Assembly (NCBI GenBank): GCA_031556475.1
Contig: JAVBSY010000002.1
Coordinates: 1 to 64,000, forward strand
Reading direction: 5' to 3'
From: Azoarcus sp031556475
GTDB lineage: Bacteria > Pseudomonadota > Gammaproteobacteria > Burkholderiales > Rhodocyclaceae
Length of the DNA: 64,000 nt
The notes beneath the pieces are model-generated. The model was given only the letters and a program-made list of their open reading frames with translations. It did no database searches and was not told the origin of the DNA. The position numbers and the translations under genes were made by a program. This document shows, one piece after another, positions 35,347-43,429 of the stretch; position 1 is the first letter of the stretch; each line of letters begins with the position of its first letter.

Positions 35347-36711
35347 ATGTTCGAAAAAATACTGATCGCGAACCGCGGCGAAATCGCGCTTCGTATCCTG
35401 CGCGCCTGCCGCGAACTGGACATCAAGACCGTCGCCGTGCATTCCGAGGCCGACACCGAAGCCAAGTACGTCAAGCTCGCCGACGAATCGGTGTGCATCG
35501 GCCCGGCGCCGTCCGGGCTGAGCTACCTGAACGTGCCGGCAATCATCTCGGCCGCCGAGGTGACCGACGCCGAGGCGATCCACCCCGGCTACGGTTTCCT
35601 GTCGGAAAACGCCGACTTCGCCGAGCGGGTCGAACAATCCGGCTTCGTCTTCATCGGCCCGCGCCCGGACACCATCCGCCTGATGGGCGACAAGGTGTCG
35701 GCCAAGGACGCGATGAAAGTCGCCGGCGTGCCCTGCGTTCCGGGCTCGGACGGCGCACTGCCCGAAGACGATCCGAAGGAGATCGTCAAGATCGCCCGCG
35801 CCATCGGCTATCCGGTCATCATCAAGGCAGCAGGCGGCGGCGGCGGACGCGGCATGCGCATCGTGCACACCGAGGCGGCGCTGCTCAACGCCGTCACCAC
35901 CACCCGCACCGAAGCGGGCGCGGCGTTCGGCAATCCCACGGTCTACATGGAGAAGTTCCTCGAAAACCCGCGCCACGTGGAAATTCAGGTGATGGCCGAC
36001 GAGCACGGCAACGCTGTGTACCTGGGCGAGCGCGATTGCTCGATGCAGCGCCGCCACCAGAAGGTGATCGAGGAAGCGCCCGCACCCGGCATCGACCGCA
36101 AGCACATTGCCAAGATGGGCGAGCGTTGCGCCGAAGCCTGCCGCAAGATCGGCTATCGTGGCGCCGGCACCTTCGAGTTTCTATACGAAAACGGTGAGTT
36201 CTATTTCATCGAGATGAACACCCGCGTTCAGGTCGAGCATCCGGTGACGGAAATGATCACCGGCATCGACATCGTACAGACCCAGATTCGTGTGGCCGCT
36301 GGAGAAAAGCTGTGGTTCGGGCAGCGCGACGTCCTGCTGCGCGGACACGCCATCGAATGTCGCATCAACGCCGAGGATCCATTCAAGTTCACTCCCTCAC
36401 CCGGTCAGATAACCAACTGGCACGCTCCCGGCGGCCCCGGCGTGCGCGTCGACTCCCATGTGTATAACGGCTACACCGTGCCACCGAATTACGACTCGAT
36501 GATCGGCAAGGTCATCGCCTACGGCGACAGCCGCGAGCAAGCCATCCGCCGTATGCGCATAGCTTTGTCGGAAATGGCCGTGGCCGGTATCAAAACCAAC
36601 GTACCGCTGCATCAGGAATTGATGCAGGATGCGCGATTCATCGAAGGCGGCACCAGCATTCATTACCTCGAACACAAACTGGCTGCCCGCAACGAAGTCA
36701 AGAAAAGCTGA
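35347..36711 (+). CDS. accC: Acetyl-CoA carboxylase biotin carboxylase
   Basis: AccC carboxylates the biotin on AccB. The 454-residue ATP-grasp enzyme includes KILIANRGEIALRILRA, IHPGYGFLSENADFAE, the glycine-rich loop KAAGGGGGRGMR, ERDCSMQRRHQKVIEEAPAP and FIEMNTRVQVEHPVTE with the metal-binding glutamates and arginine. Length and motifs are normal. Confidence 0.98.
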   Translation: MFEKILIANRGEIALRILRACRELDIKTVAVHSEADTEAKYVKLADESVCIGPAPSGLSYLNVPAIISAAEVTDAEAIHPGYGFLSENADFAERVEQSGFVFIGPRPDTIRLMGDKVSAKDAMKVAGVPCVPGSDGALPEDDPKEIVKIARAIGYPVIIKAAGGGGGRGMRIVHTEAALLNAVTTTRTEAGAAFGNPTVYMEKFLENPRHVEIQVMADEHGNAVYLGERDCSMQRRHQKVIEEAPAPGIDRKHIAKMGERCAEACRKIGYRGAGTFEFLYENGEFYFIEMNTRVQVEHPVTEMITGIDIVQTQIRVAAGEKLWFGQRDVLLRGHAIECRINAEDPFKFTPSPGQITNWHAPGGPGVRVDSHVYNGYTVPPNYDSMIGKVIAYGDSREQAIRRMRIALSEMAVAGIKTNVPLHQELMQDARFIEGGTSIHYLEHKLAARNEVKKS

Positions 36712-36726
36712 AAACGGGGGCGCGCA

Positions 36727-37641
36727 ATGTGGATCTCGGTGACGCTGCAAGCCGATGCCGACAGGGCCGAATCGCTTTCCGACGCGCTGATGGAAAACGG
36801 CGCGCTGTCGGTCAGCATAGAAGACGCGGACGCCGGAACCGACGCGGAACGGCCCCAGTTCGGCGAACCGGGCCATCTGCCCACCAGCCTGTGGGACCAT
36901 AGCCGCGTCGTTGCATTGTTCGACGCCGACGCCGATCTGCCCGCACAACTCGCCGCAGCCGCCCATGCAGCCGGCTTCGCCGCCGTACCGTCCTTCACCA
37001 CCGAGGAAGTTGCCGAGCAGAACTGGGTGGCACTCACACAAAGCCAGTTCGACCCCATCCGTATCACTGACCGGCTGTGGATCGTACCGTCCTGGCACGA
37101 AGCGCCGGATAGCACCGCGATCAACATCGAACTCGATCCCGGCATGGCCTTCGGCACCGGCTCGCACCCTACCACCCGGCTGTGCCTGGAATGGCTGTGC
37201 GACATGGTGCAACCGGGGTACAGCGTGCTCGACTACGGCTGCGGATCGGGCATCCTCGGCATCGCCGCCGCTCGGCTCGGCGCAAACGACGTGCTCGGCA
37301 TCGACATCGACGACAAAGCCATCGAGGCCGCCGCCGGCAACGCAGCGCGCAACGGCGTGACACTGCGGCTGCAACATTCCGCCGTACCACTCCACGCCAC
37401 CTTCGACCTCGTCGTCGCCAACATCCTCACCAATCCGCTGTGCGTGCTGGCACCGTCGATCGCGGCGCGCATCGCCCCCGGTGGGCGGGTCGCGCTTTCC
37501 GGTGTACTCGAAACCCAGGTCGACCAGGTCATCGCAGCCTGGGCGCCGCTGCTGTCGCTGCGAGTAGGCGCCCGCGCGGACGGCTGGGCGCGGCTCGAAG
37601 GCCACAAGAGCCCTCGCGGGGGTCCTGCACAGCCATGCTGA
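36727..37641 (+). CDS. prmA: Ribosomal protein L11 methyltransferase
   Basis: PrmA trimethylates L11 with SAM. The 304 residues have an N-terminal substrate-recognition domain (WISVTLQADADRAESLSDAL), the linker DPGMAFGTGSHPTTRLCLEWL and the SAM motif VLDYGCGSGILGIAA, then VANILTNPL. It follows accC by 15 bases and overlaps the next gene by seven. accBC-prmA is a common gamma/betaproteobacterial order. Confidence 0.97.
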   Translation: MWISVTLQADADRAESLSDALMENGALSVSIEDADAGTDAERPQFGEPGHLPTSLWDHSRVVALFDADADLPAQLAAAAHAAGFAAVPSFTTEEVAEQNWVALTQSQFDPIRITDRLWIVPSWHEAPDSTAINIELDPGMAFGTGSHPTTRLCLEWLCDMVQPGYSVLDYGCGSGILGIAAARLGANDVLGIDIDDKAIEAAAGNAARNGVTLRLQHSAVPLHATFDLVVANILTNPLCVLAPSIAARIAPGGRVALSGVLETQVDQVIAAWAPLLSLRVGARADGWARLEGHKSPRGGPAQPC

Positions 37642-38720
37642 CCCGCTGCCCGGCCTGCCAGACGACCTTCCGGCTCCACCCCGAACAGCTTCGCGCACGG
37701 CACGGTGAGGTGCGCTGCGGCCACTGCCTCAGCGCCTTCAATGCCCTGGAACATCTGTTCGAAGACCCTCAGGCTCTTGCCAAGCCCGCGCAGCAGACAC
37801 CGCCCGCTCCGCCTGACGAGCTAGCTGCGGCAGGCAGTCGCACAGAAGCACCGCTTTCACCGTTATCGAGCGAACACAGCTCGATTGAATCGTTCGACTT
37901 CGACCTATCGGACGAGCCACGGCGCGGCAATTCACGACGGCAATCCGACGGGCACTGGCCTCCTGCGGCAACGCGTGGCGCCCGTGATGAACCAACTCAC
38001 GATGCATCGCCGTATGGCGCACTCGCCCGTACCCCCTCGCTCGATCCGCCGGCACGCTTCCCGGCCTCTGCGCGAGGAGACGAGGCTCCGCCCACCGAAA
38101 CACCGGACACCACCTCGGGAAGCGCCTTTCCCCCTGCGACGCGCCTCCCTCCATGGCCACAGCCAGCGGAATTCGACCCTGTCATCGTTCCCGACGACGA
38201 CGAACTGGAGCGGCTGGATGCCACTTACGGCGCTGCGCCCAGCCGTGGCCGGCGCATCGCGTGGGGGCTGGCCGTCATGCTGCTCACCTGCACCCTGGCC
38301 ATTCAGGCGCTGTACCTGTTCCGCCAGGAAATCACCCGCGAACTGCCCGGGCTACGCCCGCTGCTGGTAAACGCGTGCGCCCAGGTTGGCTGCACCCTGC
38401 CGCTGCCGCGCGACGCCGGCTTGATCGACATCCCCACTTCCGACCTGCAGTCCGAACCAGGCAAGGCCGGGCGCTACGTGCTCTACGCCACGGTCAGGAA
38501 CCGCGCAGGCTATCCGCAAACCTGGCCGCATCTGGAACTCACGCTGACCGACACGAGCGACACGCCCATTGCCCGCCGCGTGCTGGATCCGCAAGACTGG
38601 GTTGCGCCGGAGAAACTGGCGGTCGGCTTCCCGCCCCGCGGCGACACCGCCGTCCGCCTTGCTTTCGATGCGCCCGATCTGACACCGACCAGTTATCGCA
38701 TCTACGTTTTCTATCCATGA
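37635..38720 (+). CDS. Zinc-ribbon membrane protein (MJ0042/DUF3426 type)
   Basis: The 361-residue protein starts with a zinc finger, TRCPACQTTF and VRCGHC (C-x2-C ... C-x2-C), followed by about 170 residues of low-complexity Ser/Pro/Glu sequence. One membrane helix follows (GLAVMLLTCTLAIQALYLF, about 213-232), then an extracytoplasmic beta-rich DUF3426 domain with CAQVGCTLPLPRD and LDPQDWVAPEKLAVG. The family often follows prmA in betaproteobacteria; its role is unknown. The architecture suggests a cytoplasmic sensor or adaptor tethered to a periplasmic domain. Confidence 0.88.
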   Translation: MLTRCPACQTTFRLHPEQLRARHGEVRCGHCLSAFNALEHLFEDPQALAKPAQQTPPAPPDELAAAGSRTEAPLSPLSSEHSSIESFDFDLSDEPRRGNSRRQSDGHWPPAATRGARDEPTHDASPYGALARTPSLDPPARFPASARGDEAPPTETPDTTSGSAFPPATRLPPWPQPAEFDPVIVPDDDELERLDATYGAAPSRGRRIAWGLAVMLLTCTLAIQALYLFRQEITRELPGLRPLLVNACAQVGCTLPLPRDAGLIDIPTSDLQSEPGKAGRYVLYATVRNRAGYPQTWPHLELTLTDTSDTPIARRVLDPQDWVAPEKLAVGFPPRGDTAVRLAFDAPDLTPTSYRIYVFYP

Positions 38721-38768
38721 AACCGGGTGATATACCGCACCCAGCCAACACCCGCCTCACACAAAAAA

Positions 38769-39161
38769 ATGCCCCTCGATATCACTCCGCCACCCACACA
38801 TCCGGATAAAGGGAAAAAGGGGCTGCGGCGTATCTGGAACGCATTCCACTACTCGCTTGACGGCCTGGGTGCCGCATTCCGCCACGAAAGCGCCTTTCGC
38901 CAGGAATGCCTGCTCGCCGCAATCCTGATTCCGCTGGCCTGCTTCACCCCTGCCGACGGAAGCGGCAAAGCCTTGCTCATCGGCAGCGTCATGCTCGTGC
39001 TGATCGTGGAACTGATGAATTCCGCCATCGAAGCCGTGGTCGACCGGATATCGCTGGAACGTCACCCCCTGGCAAAACGTGCCAAGGACATCGGCAGCGC
39101 AGCCGTACTGGTCTCATTGTTGAACCTCGCCGCGATCTGGGCGTTGGTGCTGTTCGGCTAG
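38769..39161 (+). CDS. dgkA: Diacylglycerol kinase
   Basis: DgkA phosphorylates diacylglycerol released by membrane-derived glucan synthesis. The 130 residues contain three membrane helices and the family motif EAFRxE-like AAFRHESAFRQE, then VELMNSAIEAVVDRISLERHPLAKRAKDIGSAAV with the catalytic acid residues. The start at 38769 has no ribosome site and the N-terminal 25 residues are polar and extended compared with the E. coli enzyme. Confidence 0.93.
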   Translation: MPLDITPPPTHPDKGKKGLRRIWNAFHYSLDGLGAAFRHESAFRQECLLAAILIPLACFTPADGSGKALLIGSVMLVLIVELMNSAIEAVVDRISLERHPLAKRAKDIGSAAVLVSLLNLAAIWALVLFG

Positions 39162-39277
39162 CACGTGCCGTCACGCACGCACAGGAACCAAGATTGCATT
39201 GTCGAAGTATTGGGATGGCGGATCATGGCTACCCCTGGGTCGCTCGAAAACCGGCTCAGCCCCCCCCTTTTCGACAA

Positions 39278-40249
39278 TCAATCGGCGTATGGACTGATGG
39301 CCTTCGGCCTTGATTCAACCGTCAAATTCAATCCAGAAAAAATACCGCCCAGAATGCACTTCAGTTCTTCCGCCTTGTCCGCAGCTTTATAAAAATAAAA
39401 TGGCGTCCTGACCAATATGCGCAATGCGTCCCGCACCTTCCAACAGAACGGCACATAGCCGCGTCGATAGAGCCATATCGCATTGCGGTAGAAGAAATAA
39501 TGCCTTCTTGACGAATGAATGTTCAGATATCGATTCAAAAAAGGCACTTTTACCGAACTTTCGCCAATTCGATGCGCCATACGCGCAAGAGGGATACCAA
39601 CACAGGTATAACCCTTCGCTCTTGCTCTCCAACCCCATTCAATGTCAACGTAGTCGATGAACAAACTCTCGTCCATCAAGCCGATTTCTTCCAAGGCCTT
39701 TGCCGGAAGCAAAATACCGGAGCTGATAAGATAATCGGCATAAACGTGAGAGACATCCGGAGCCGGCATCTGGCGAAAAATCCGGCACCCCGCCAAACGC
39801 ATGAAAGGCAACTGATTCCCTGTTTTCACATCGACGCAAGAGGGCCCCAAACCCGCAATTCTGACCGGCATCCCTTGTCCGGCATGATTGTCTTCCCGTA
39901 GTATTTTTTCTTCGACGGCAAGCTGCACTTCTATCATGTCCGGCGCCGGCAAGCTGTCGTGGTCGTACAGTGCGACATGACTTGCGCCATCCGCCAACGC
40001 CCGCCTGATCCCGACGTTTTGCGCCGCGGCAACCCCAAGGTTCGCGCCATTCGAAATAAGCCCGGTACGTGGACCACACAGTGCCTTCAACCATGCGTGA
40101 GTCGTGTCGTTCGAACCATTATCGACCAACAGCACATACTCGACCTGCGGCACAAGCGCGGCGACCAAGCTACCCAAATCTTCCTGACTCGGGTTGAAAC
40201 AGACGACGACGGCGTAGACACGGGCAGAAGAAGCTCGAATAGGCTCCAT
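39278..40249 (-). CDS. GT2 family glycosyltransferase (rhamnosyltransferase-like)
   Basis: The 323-residue protein has a GT-A fold: VYAVVVCFNPSQEDL start, LLVDNGSNDTT, GVAAAQNVGIRRAL, ALYDHDSLPAPDM with a D-x-D-like DHD, and DYVDIEWGWRARAKGY. It resembles RfbN/RhlC-type rhamnosyltransferases. The coding sequence is visibly richer in A and T than its neighbours, with codons such as ATA, TTT and AAA common, suggesting recent transfer. It lies alone on the minus strand between dgkA and the slyB-like gene. Polysaccharide decoration is a likely role; acceptor unknown. Confidence 0.85.
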   Translation of the reverse strand: MEPIRASSARVYAVVVCFNPSQEDLGSLVAALVPQVEYVLLVDNGSNDTTHAWLKALCGPRTGLISNGANLGVAAAQNVGIRRALADGASHVALYDHDSLPAPDMIEVQLAVEEKILREDNHAGQGMPVRIAGLGPSCVDVKTGNQLPFMRLAGCRIFRQMPAPDVSHVYADYLISSGILLPAKALEEIGLMDESLFIDYVDIEWGWRARAKGYTCVGIPLARMAHRIGESSVKVPFLNRYLNIHSSRRHYFFYRNAIWLYRRGYVPFCWKVRDALRILVRTPFYFYKAADKAEELKCILGGIFSGLNLTVESRPKAISPYAD

Positions 40250-40625
40250 TTACCAGGTGTCTCTCAGAACAACTGAAATATCGATTTCATGAAAACCTTT
40301 CAACCCCATATGGGGTTGGCTACCTGCCTTGACCTTTTCGACAGGCAATGCAGTAACCTCTCGCACAAGGCGAGGCGGTACAACAGGGAAAAATGGTCTG
40401 CCCTGACCGTACTTTGCCGGTGACGGACACAGCCCATCATCGTAATACCACTACGAAAAAAGCGATCGATAGCCAGATAACAGCCCGTTCACACACCTAT
40501 CGCCCGGGCGACACAGTCTCAGATACGCATCCACGTGAAGCGCCGTGCCCGAAGAGCCCATTCACGCGCAAACGCGCTTGAAGCAAACCAAGCTGTCCCT
40601 GCACAAAACAAGACGGCTCTTCCGG
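40250..40625. other. Intergenic region with palindromes
   Basis: No convincing gene is present in this 376-bp gap. It contains an exact 18-bp palindrome at 40301-40318 and an inverted repeat GAAGAGCC/GGCTCTTC (40551-40558 with 40615-40622) just after the slyB-like gene, perhaps a weak terminator arm. It probably holds the promoter of the preceding minus-strand glycosyltransferase. Confidence 0.5.
40301..40318. promoter_or_regulatory. Perfect 18-bp palindrome
   Basis: CAACCCCATATGGGGTTG reads the same on both strands. It lies 52-69 bases upstream of the GT2 start at 40249, where an operator would be expected. There is no T-run, so a terminator is less likely. Confidence 0.4.
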
Positions 40626-41096
40626 CTACCTCGCGATTCGCGTCACACCCGCATCGCGCAAGACACGTACACGTTCGCCAACGGTAAAACGCTCGCCTTC
40701 ATCTTCCTGTATCACGGCCATATATTGCTCATTATCGAGCCGTACCGTGATTTCGAGGCCCGGTTTACGCGTCACCCCTTCCTCGATCGCCGATCCGGCA
40801 AGGCCGCCGACGACCACACCGACCACCGCGCCGATCGCCGACTCGCGGTGACCACCGATCGAACTACCGGCAACGCCGCCGATCGCCGCACCGGATAACG
40901 TACCGATCGGCGTTTTGGTGCCTTCGATCTGTACCGGCCGCACCGACTCCACGGTGGCGAACTGCACTATCATGGCCCGCTTGGCCTCGTCGCGGGAGTA
41001 AGTTCCACCCCCCTGCCCCGCGGCACAACCAAACAGGACGAACGCTGCAAACACCGCGCTCAACGCGGCGCGAGCCTTGAATGGATTCTTCACCAT
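40626..41096 (-). CDS. SlyB-like glycine-zipper outer-membrane lipoprotein
   Basis: This 156-residue lipoprotein has a signal peptide with LFGC (Cys24) and a glycine zipper stretch from about 68 to 105 (AAIGGVAGSSIGGHRE, AIGAVVGVVVGGLAGSAIEEG), then a beta-rich end with ITVRLDNEQYMAVIQ. It matches the SlyB/PagP-type 2TM glycine zipper family that stabilises the outer membrane. It overlaps the kinase gene by seven bases, an unexpected pairing that may merely reflect compact transcription. Confidence 0.88.
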   Translation of the reverse strand: MVKNPFKARAALSAVFAAFVLFGCAAGQGGGTYSRDEAKRAMIVQFATVESVRPVQIEGTKTPIGTLSGAAIGGVAGSSIGGHRESAIGAVVGVVVGGLAGSAIEEGVTRKPGLEITVRLDNEQYMAVIQEDEGERFTVGERVRVLRDAGVTRIAR

Positions 41097-42040
41097 GGCA
41101 TTTCCCCAAAAGTCGAGCGATAGCGCGCGGCGATATCGTCCCGCGAAGGGCAGTGATTTTGCCCGCCCCGATGGGCAATTTTAATCGATCCCATGACAGC
41201 GGCAAGCCGGCCACTGCGCATCCAGTCCCAACCGCTGGCCAGACCGTAAAGAAGTCCCGCACGATAAGCATCACCGCAACCGGTCGGATCGACTGTGCTT
41301 TCAGCCGGCACCGCAGGAATTTCCAGCAGTGTATCCGCGCGGAGAATATGCGCCCCCTGGGCGCCGAGTGTTACAACCAGTGTTCCGCTTTCGGTGGTGG
41401 CAGCAAGTTGTTCGAGCGAACAGCCGGTTTTTTCGCTCATGAGGCGTGCCTCGTAATCGTTAACCGTGCAGCAATGAGCCTGCTTCAGGCAATGCAGTAA
41501 TTCGTCGCCGGAGAAAAGCGGCAGTGCCTGCCCCGGATCGAAAACAAAAGGAACACCGGCTGCGGCAAATTCTTCGACGTGCGTGAGCATGCCATCCCGA
41601 CCGTCAGGCGCGATGATGCCGAAGTTCACCCCAGCAGCACCAGCCGCTCGCCCAACGCGATTCAGATGCGAATGCATCATCGCACCGGGATGGAATGCGG
41701 TGATCTGGTTGTCGTCCAGATCCGTGGTAATGAAGGCCTGAGCTGTATATGTGCCGGGCACATGGAGAACGAAATCCTGGCGCAAGCCAAGCTTGTCCAG
41801 CCGGGCACGGTAGTCGCCAGCATCGTCGCCAACTGTGGCGACAATCAGCGGATCGGCGCCGAGCAAGCAGAGACTATAGGCGATGTTGCCGGCACACCCG
41901 CCAAACTCGCGCCGCATGTCGGGCACGAGGAAGGACACATTCAGGATATGGATTTGCTCGGGCAGGATATGGTTTCTGAACCGATCACGAAAAACCATGA
42001 TCGAGTCATAAGCGACCGAACCGCAGACAAAAATGGACAT
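41090..42040 (-). CDS. PfkB family (adenosine/ribokinase-like) kinase
   Basis: The 316-residue protein has the two PfkB signatures: REFGGCAGNIAYSLCLLGA near the start and DPTGCGDAYRAGLLYGL near the end, the latter holding the catalytic aspartate. NDYEARLMS and TLGAQGAHI complete the pattern. It resembles adenosine kinases found in betaproteobacteria, but the sugar or nucleoside substrate cannot be fixed by reading. The ATG at 42040 begins MSIFVCGSVAYD. Confidence 0.88.
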   Translation of the reverse strand: MSIFVCGSVAYDSIMVFRDRFRNHILPEQIHILNVSFLVPDMRREFGGCAGNIAYSLCLLGADPLIVATVGDDAGDYRARLDKLGLRQDFVLHVPGTYTAQAFITTDLDDNQITAFHPGAMMHSHLNRVGRAAGAAGVNFGIIAPDGRDGMLTHVEEFAAAGVPFVFDPGQALPLFSGDELLHCLKQAHCCTVNDYEARLMSEKTGCSLEQLAATTESGTLVVTLGAQGAHILRADTLLEIPAVPAESTVDPTGCGDAYRAGLLYGLASGWDWMRSGRLAAVMGSIKIAHRGGQNHCPSRDDIAARYRSTFGEMPW

Positions 42041-42066
42041 GACAGACAGCACACACACGATGGCGC

Positions 42067-42072
42067 ATTATA
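42067..42072 (-). promoter_or_regulatory. -10 hexamer upstream of the PfkB kinase gene
   Basis: A perfect TATAAT on the minus strand lies 26 bases before the kinase ATG, flanked by GCGCC on both sides. No matching -35 is evident. Confidence 0.5.
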
Positions 42073-42113
42073 GGCGCATCATCCACACCCACGCCGGACC
42101 GGACGGAAAGCGT

Positions 42114-42530
42114 CTAAGCAGATAAAGCCATGCGCAGCCGCGCAGCCATGTCCTCCAAGGCTTCACGCGGAGGATTTTTCACTGGCCACGCGAGATCCAT
42201 GCCATCGCCTTCCCAACGCGGCAAGACATGGATGTGAAAGTGGAACACCGTCTGCGCGCCTGCCTTTTCGTTGGCCTGGAACAGTGTCACGCCTTCGCAG
42301 CCGAACGCTGCCTTGGCCGCTTTCGCCATGCGCGTGGCAGTACGGAACACCGCCCCGGCAAGATCGGCATCAAGCGCATAGATATTCTCCCGGTGCGGCT
42401 TCACGATCACCAGCATGTGCCCTGGATTGACCGACTGGATATCCATGATCACCAGGGTCAGATCGTCTTCGTACACCTTCGACGCTGGCAATTCGCCCCG
42501 CACGATGCGGCAGAACACGCAATCATCCAT
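42114..42530 (-). CDS. HIT domain protein
   Basis: HIT proteins hydrolyse or transfer nucleotidyl groups. At 138 residues it has DDCVFCRIVRGELPAS (zinc-like CxxC start), LVIMDIQSVNPGHMLVI and the HFHIHVLPRW histidine triad. The start is typical of the Hint/HIT family. It lies next to apaH, whose product handles dinucleoside polyphosphates, so linked nucleotide metabolism is plausible. Confidence 0.92.
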   Translation of the reverse strand: MDDCVFCRIVRGELPASKVYEDDLTLVIMDIQSVNPGHMLVIVKPHRENIYALDADLAGAVFRTATRMAKAAKAAFGCEGVTLFQANEKAGAQTVFHFHIHVLPRWEGDGMDLAWPVKNPPREALEDMAARLRMALSA

Positions 42531-42598
42531 TTTTTTCTCCTTTTTTTCCCTGACATATCTTTATCCACTCTTCCCGCGACACTGCCTGCATGCCGAGT

Positions 42599-43396
42599 TC
42601 AAGCCCGCGCCTGAAACACCTCGCCATCGTCGAGGCGTAGAGCAGTCAAAACCCCTCCCCAGACACAACCTGAATCGAGAGCGATCACACCATCGCCACG
42701 ATAAAACCCCAATGCCGACCAATGCCCGCAAACGATCGTGTGCGTATGCGATAAACGTCCCGGCACGCGGAACCAGGGCACTGTGTCCGGTGGCGCCTGA
42801 TCCGGCGGTCCCTTGGCGCGCAGAGCCATACGCCCGTCCAGAGAGCAAAAACGCAGGCGAGTCAATGCGTTGACGATCACCCGCAGGCGATCCCAGCCGG
42901 AAAGCTCGTCCGACCAGCGTTCCGGGCGATTGCCGGCCAAGTGACACAAAAAAACGTTCGCATCCGGTCCCGTCAACGCGGCACTCACCTCGCCAGCCAA
43001 TGCCGCCGCCTGCGTAACAGGCCATGCGGGCAGCAAGCCAGCGTGGAGCAAGGCGTAATCGCCCTCGACATGCATCAATGGCCTCCGCGCCAACCAATCG
43101 AGAAGCTCCTCCCGATCGGGCGCAGCCAGTATCTGCGACAACGTGTCGTCTTTACCCTGCCGCACGGCCCCCGCAGCCAACATCAACAGGTAAAGATCGT
43201 GATTGCCGAGCACGACCGTCGCGGCATTTCCCAAATCACGCAGAAAACGCAGCGCCTGCAAGGACTCCGGACCGCGATTGACAATGTCGCCAACCACCCA
43301 CAACCGGTCGACAGCGGGATCGAACGCGCACAGATCGAGAATGCGAAGCAGCGCCGACTGGCAGCCTTGAATATCGCCGACGGCGTAAATCGCCAT
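42599..43396 (-). CDS. apaH: Diadenosine tetraphosphatase (symmetrical)
   Basis: ApaH cleaves Ap4A to two ADP. The 265 residues show the metallophosphatase core: VGDIQGCQ, VVGDIVNRGPESL, VLGNHDLYLL, LLHAGLLPAW and CGHWSALG. Its usual partner apaG is elsewhere in this window (1539). It follows the WbpM-like gene by 33 bases, so polysaccharide transcripts may run into it. Confidence 0.97.
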   Translation of the reverse strand: MAIYAVGDIQGCQSALLRILDLCAFDPAVDRLWVVGDIVNRGPESLQALRFLRDLGNAATVVLGNHDLYLLMLAAGAVRQGKDDTLSQILAAPDREELLDWLARRPLMHVEGDYALLHAGLLPAWPVTQAAALAGEVSAALTGPDANVFLCHLAGNRPERWSDELSGWDRLRVIVNALTRLRFCSLDGRMALRAKGPPDQAPPDTVPWFRVPGRLSHTHTIVCGHWSALGFYRGDGVIALDSGCVWGGVLTALRLDDGEVFQARA

Positions 43397-43429
43397 TTAC
43401 TTCAAAGCCTTCTGGATGCTTCCAGGCGC

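Noticed and set aside
39196..39280. ATTGTCGAA/TTCGACAAT inverted repeat after dgkA
   Set aside because: Nine-base arms 60 bases apart with no other structure; likely chance or a very weak hairpin.
40393..40581. 62-codon plus-strand frame in the 40.3-40.6 kb gap
   Set aside because: No ribosome site, polar low-information product and no coding bias; likely random.
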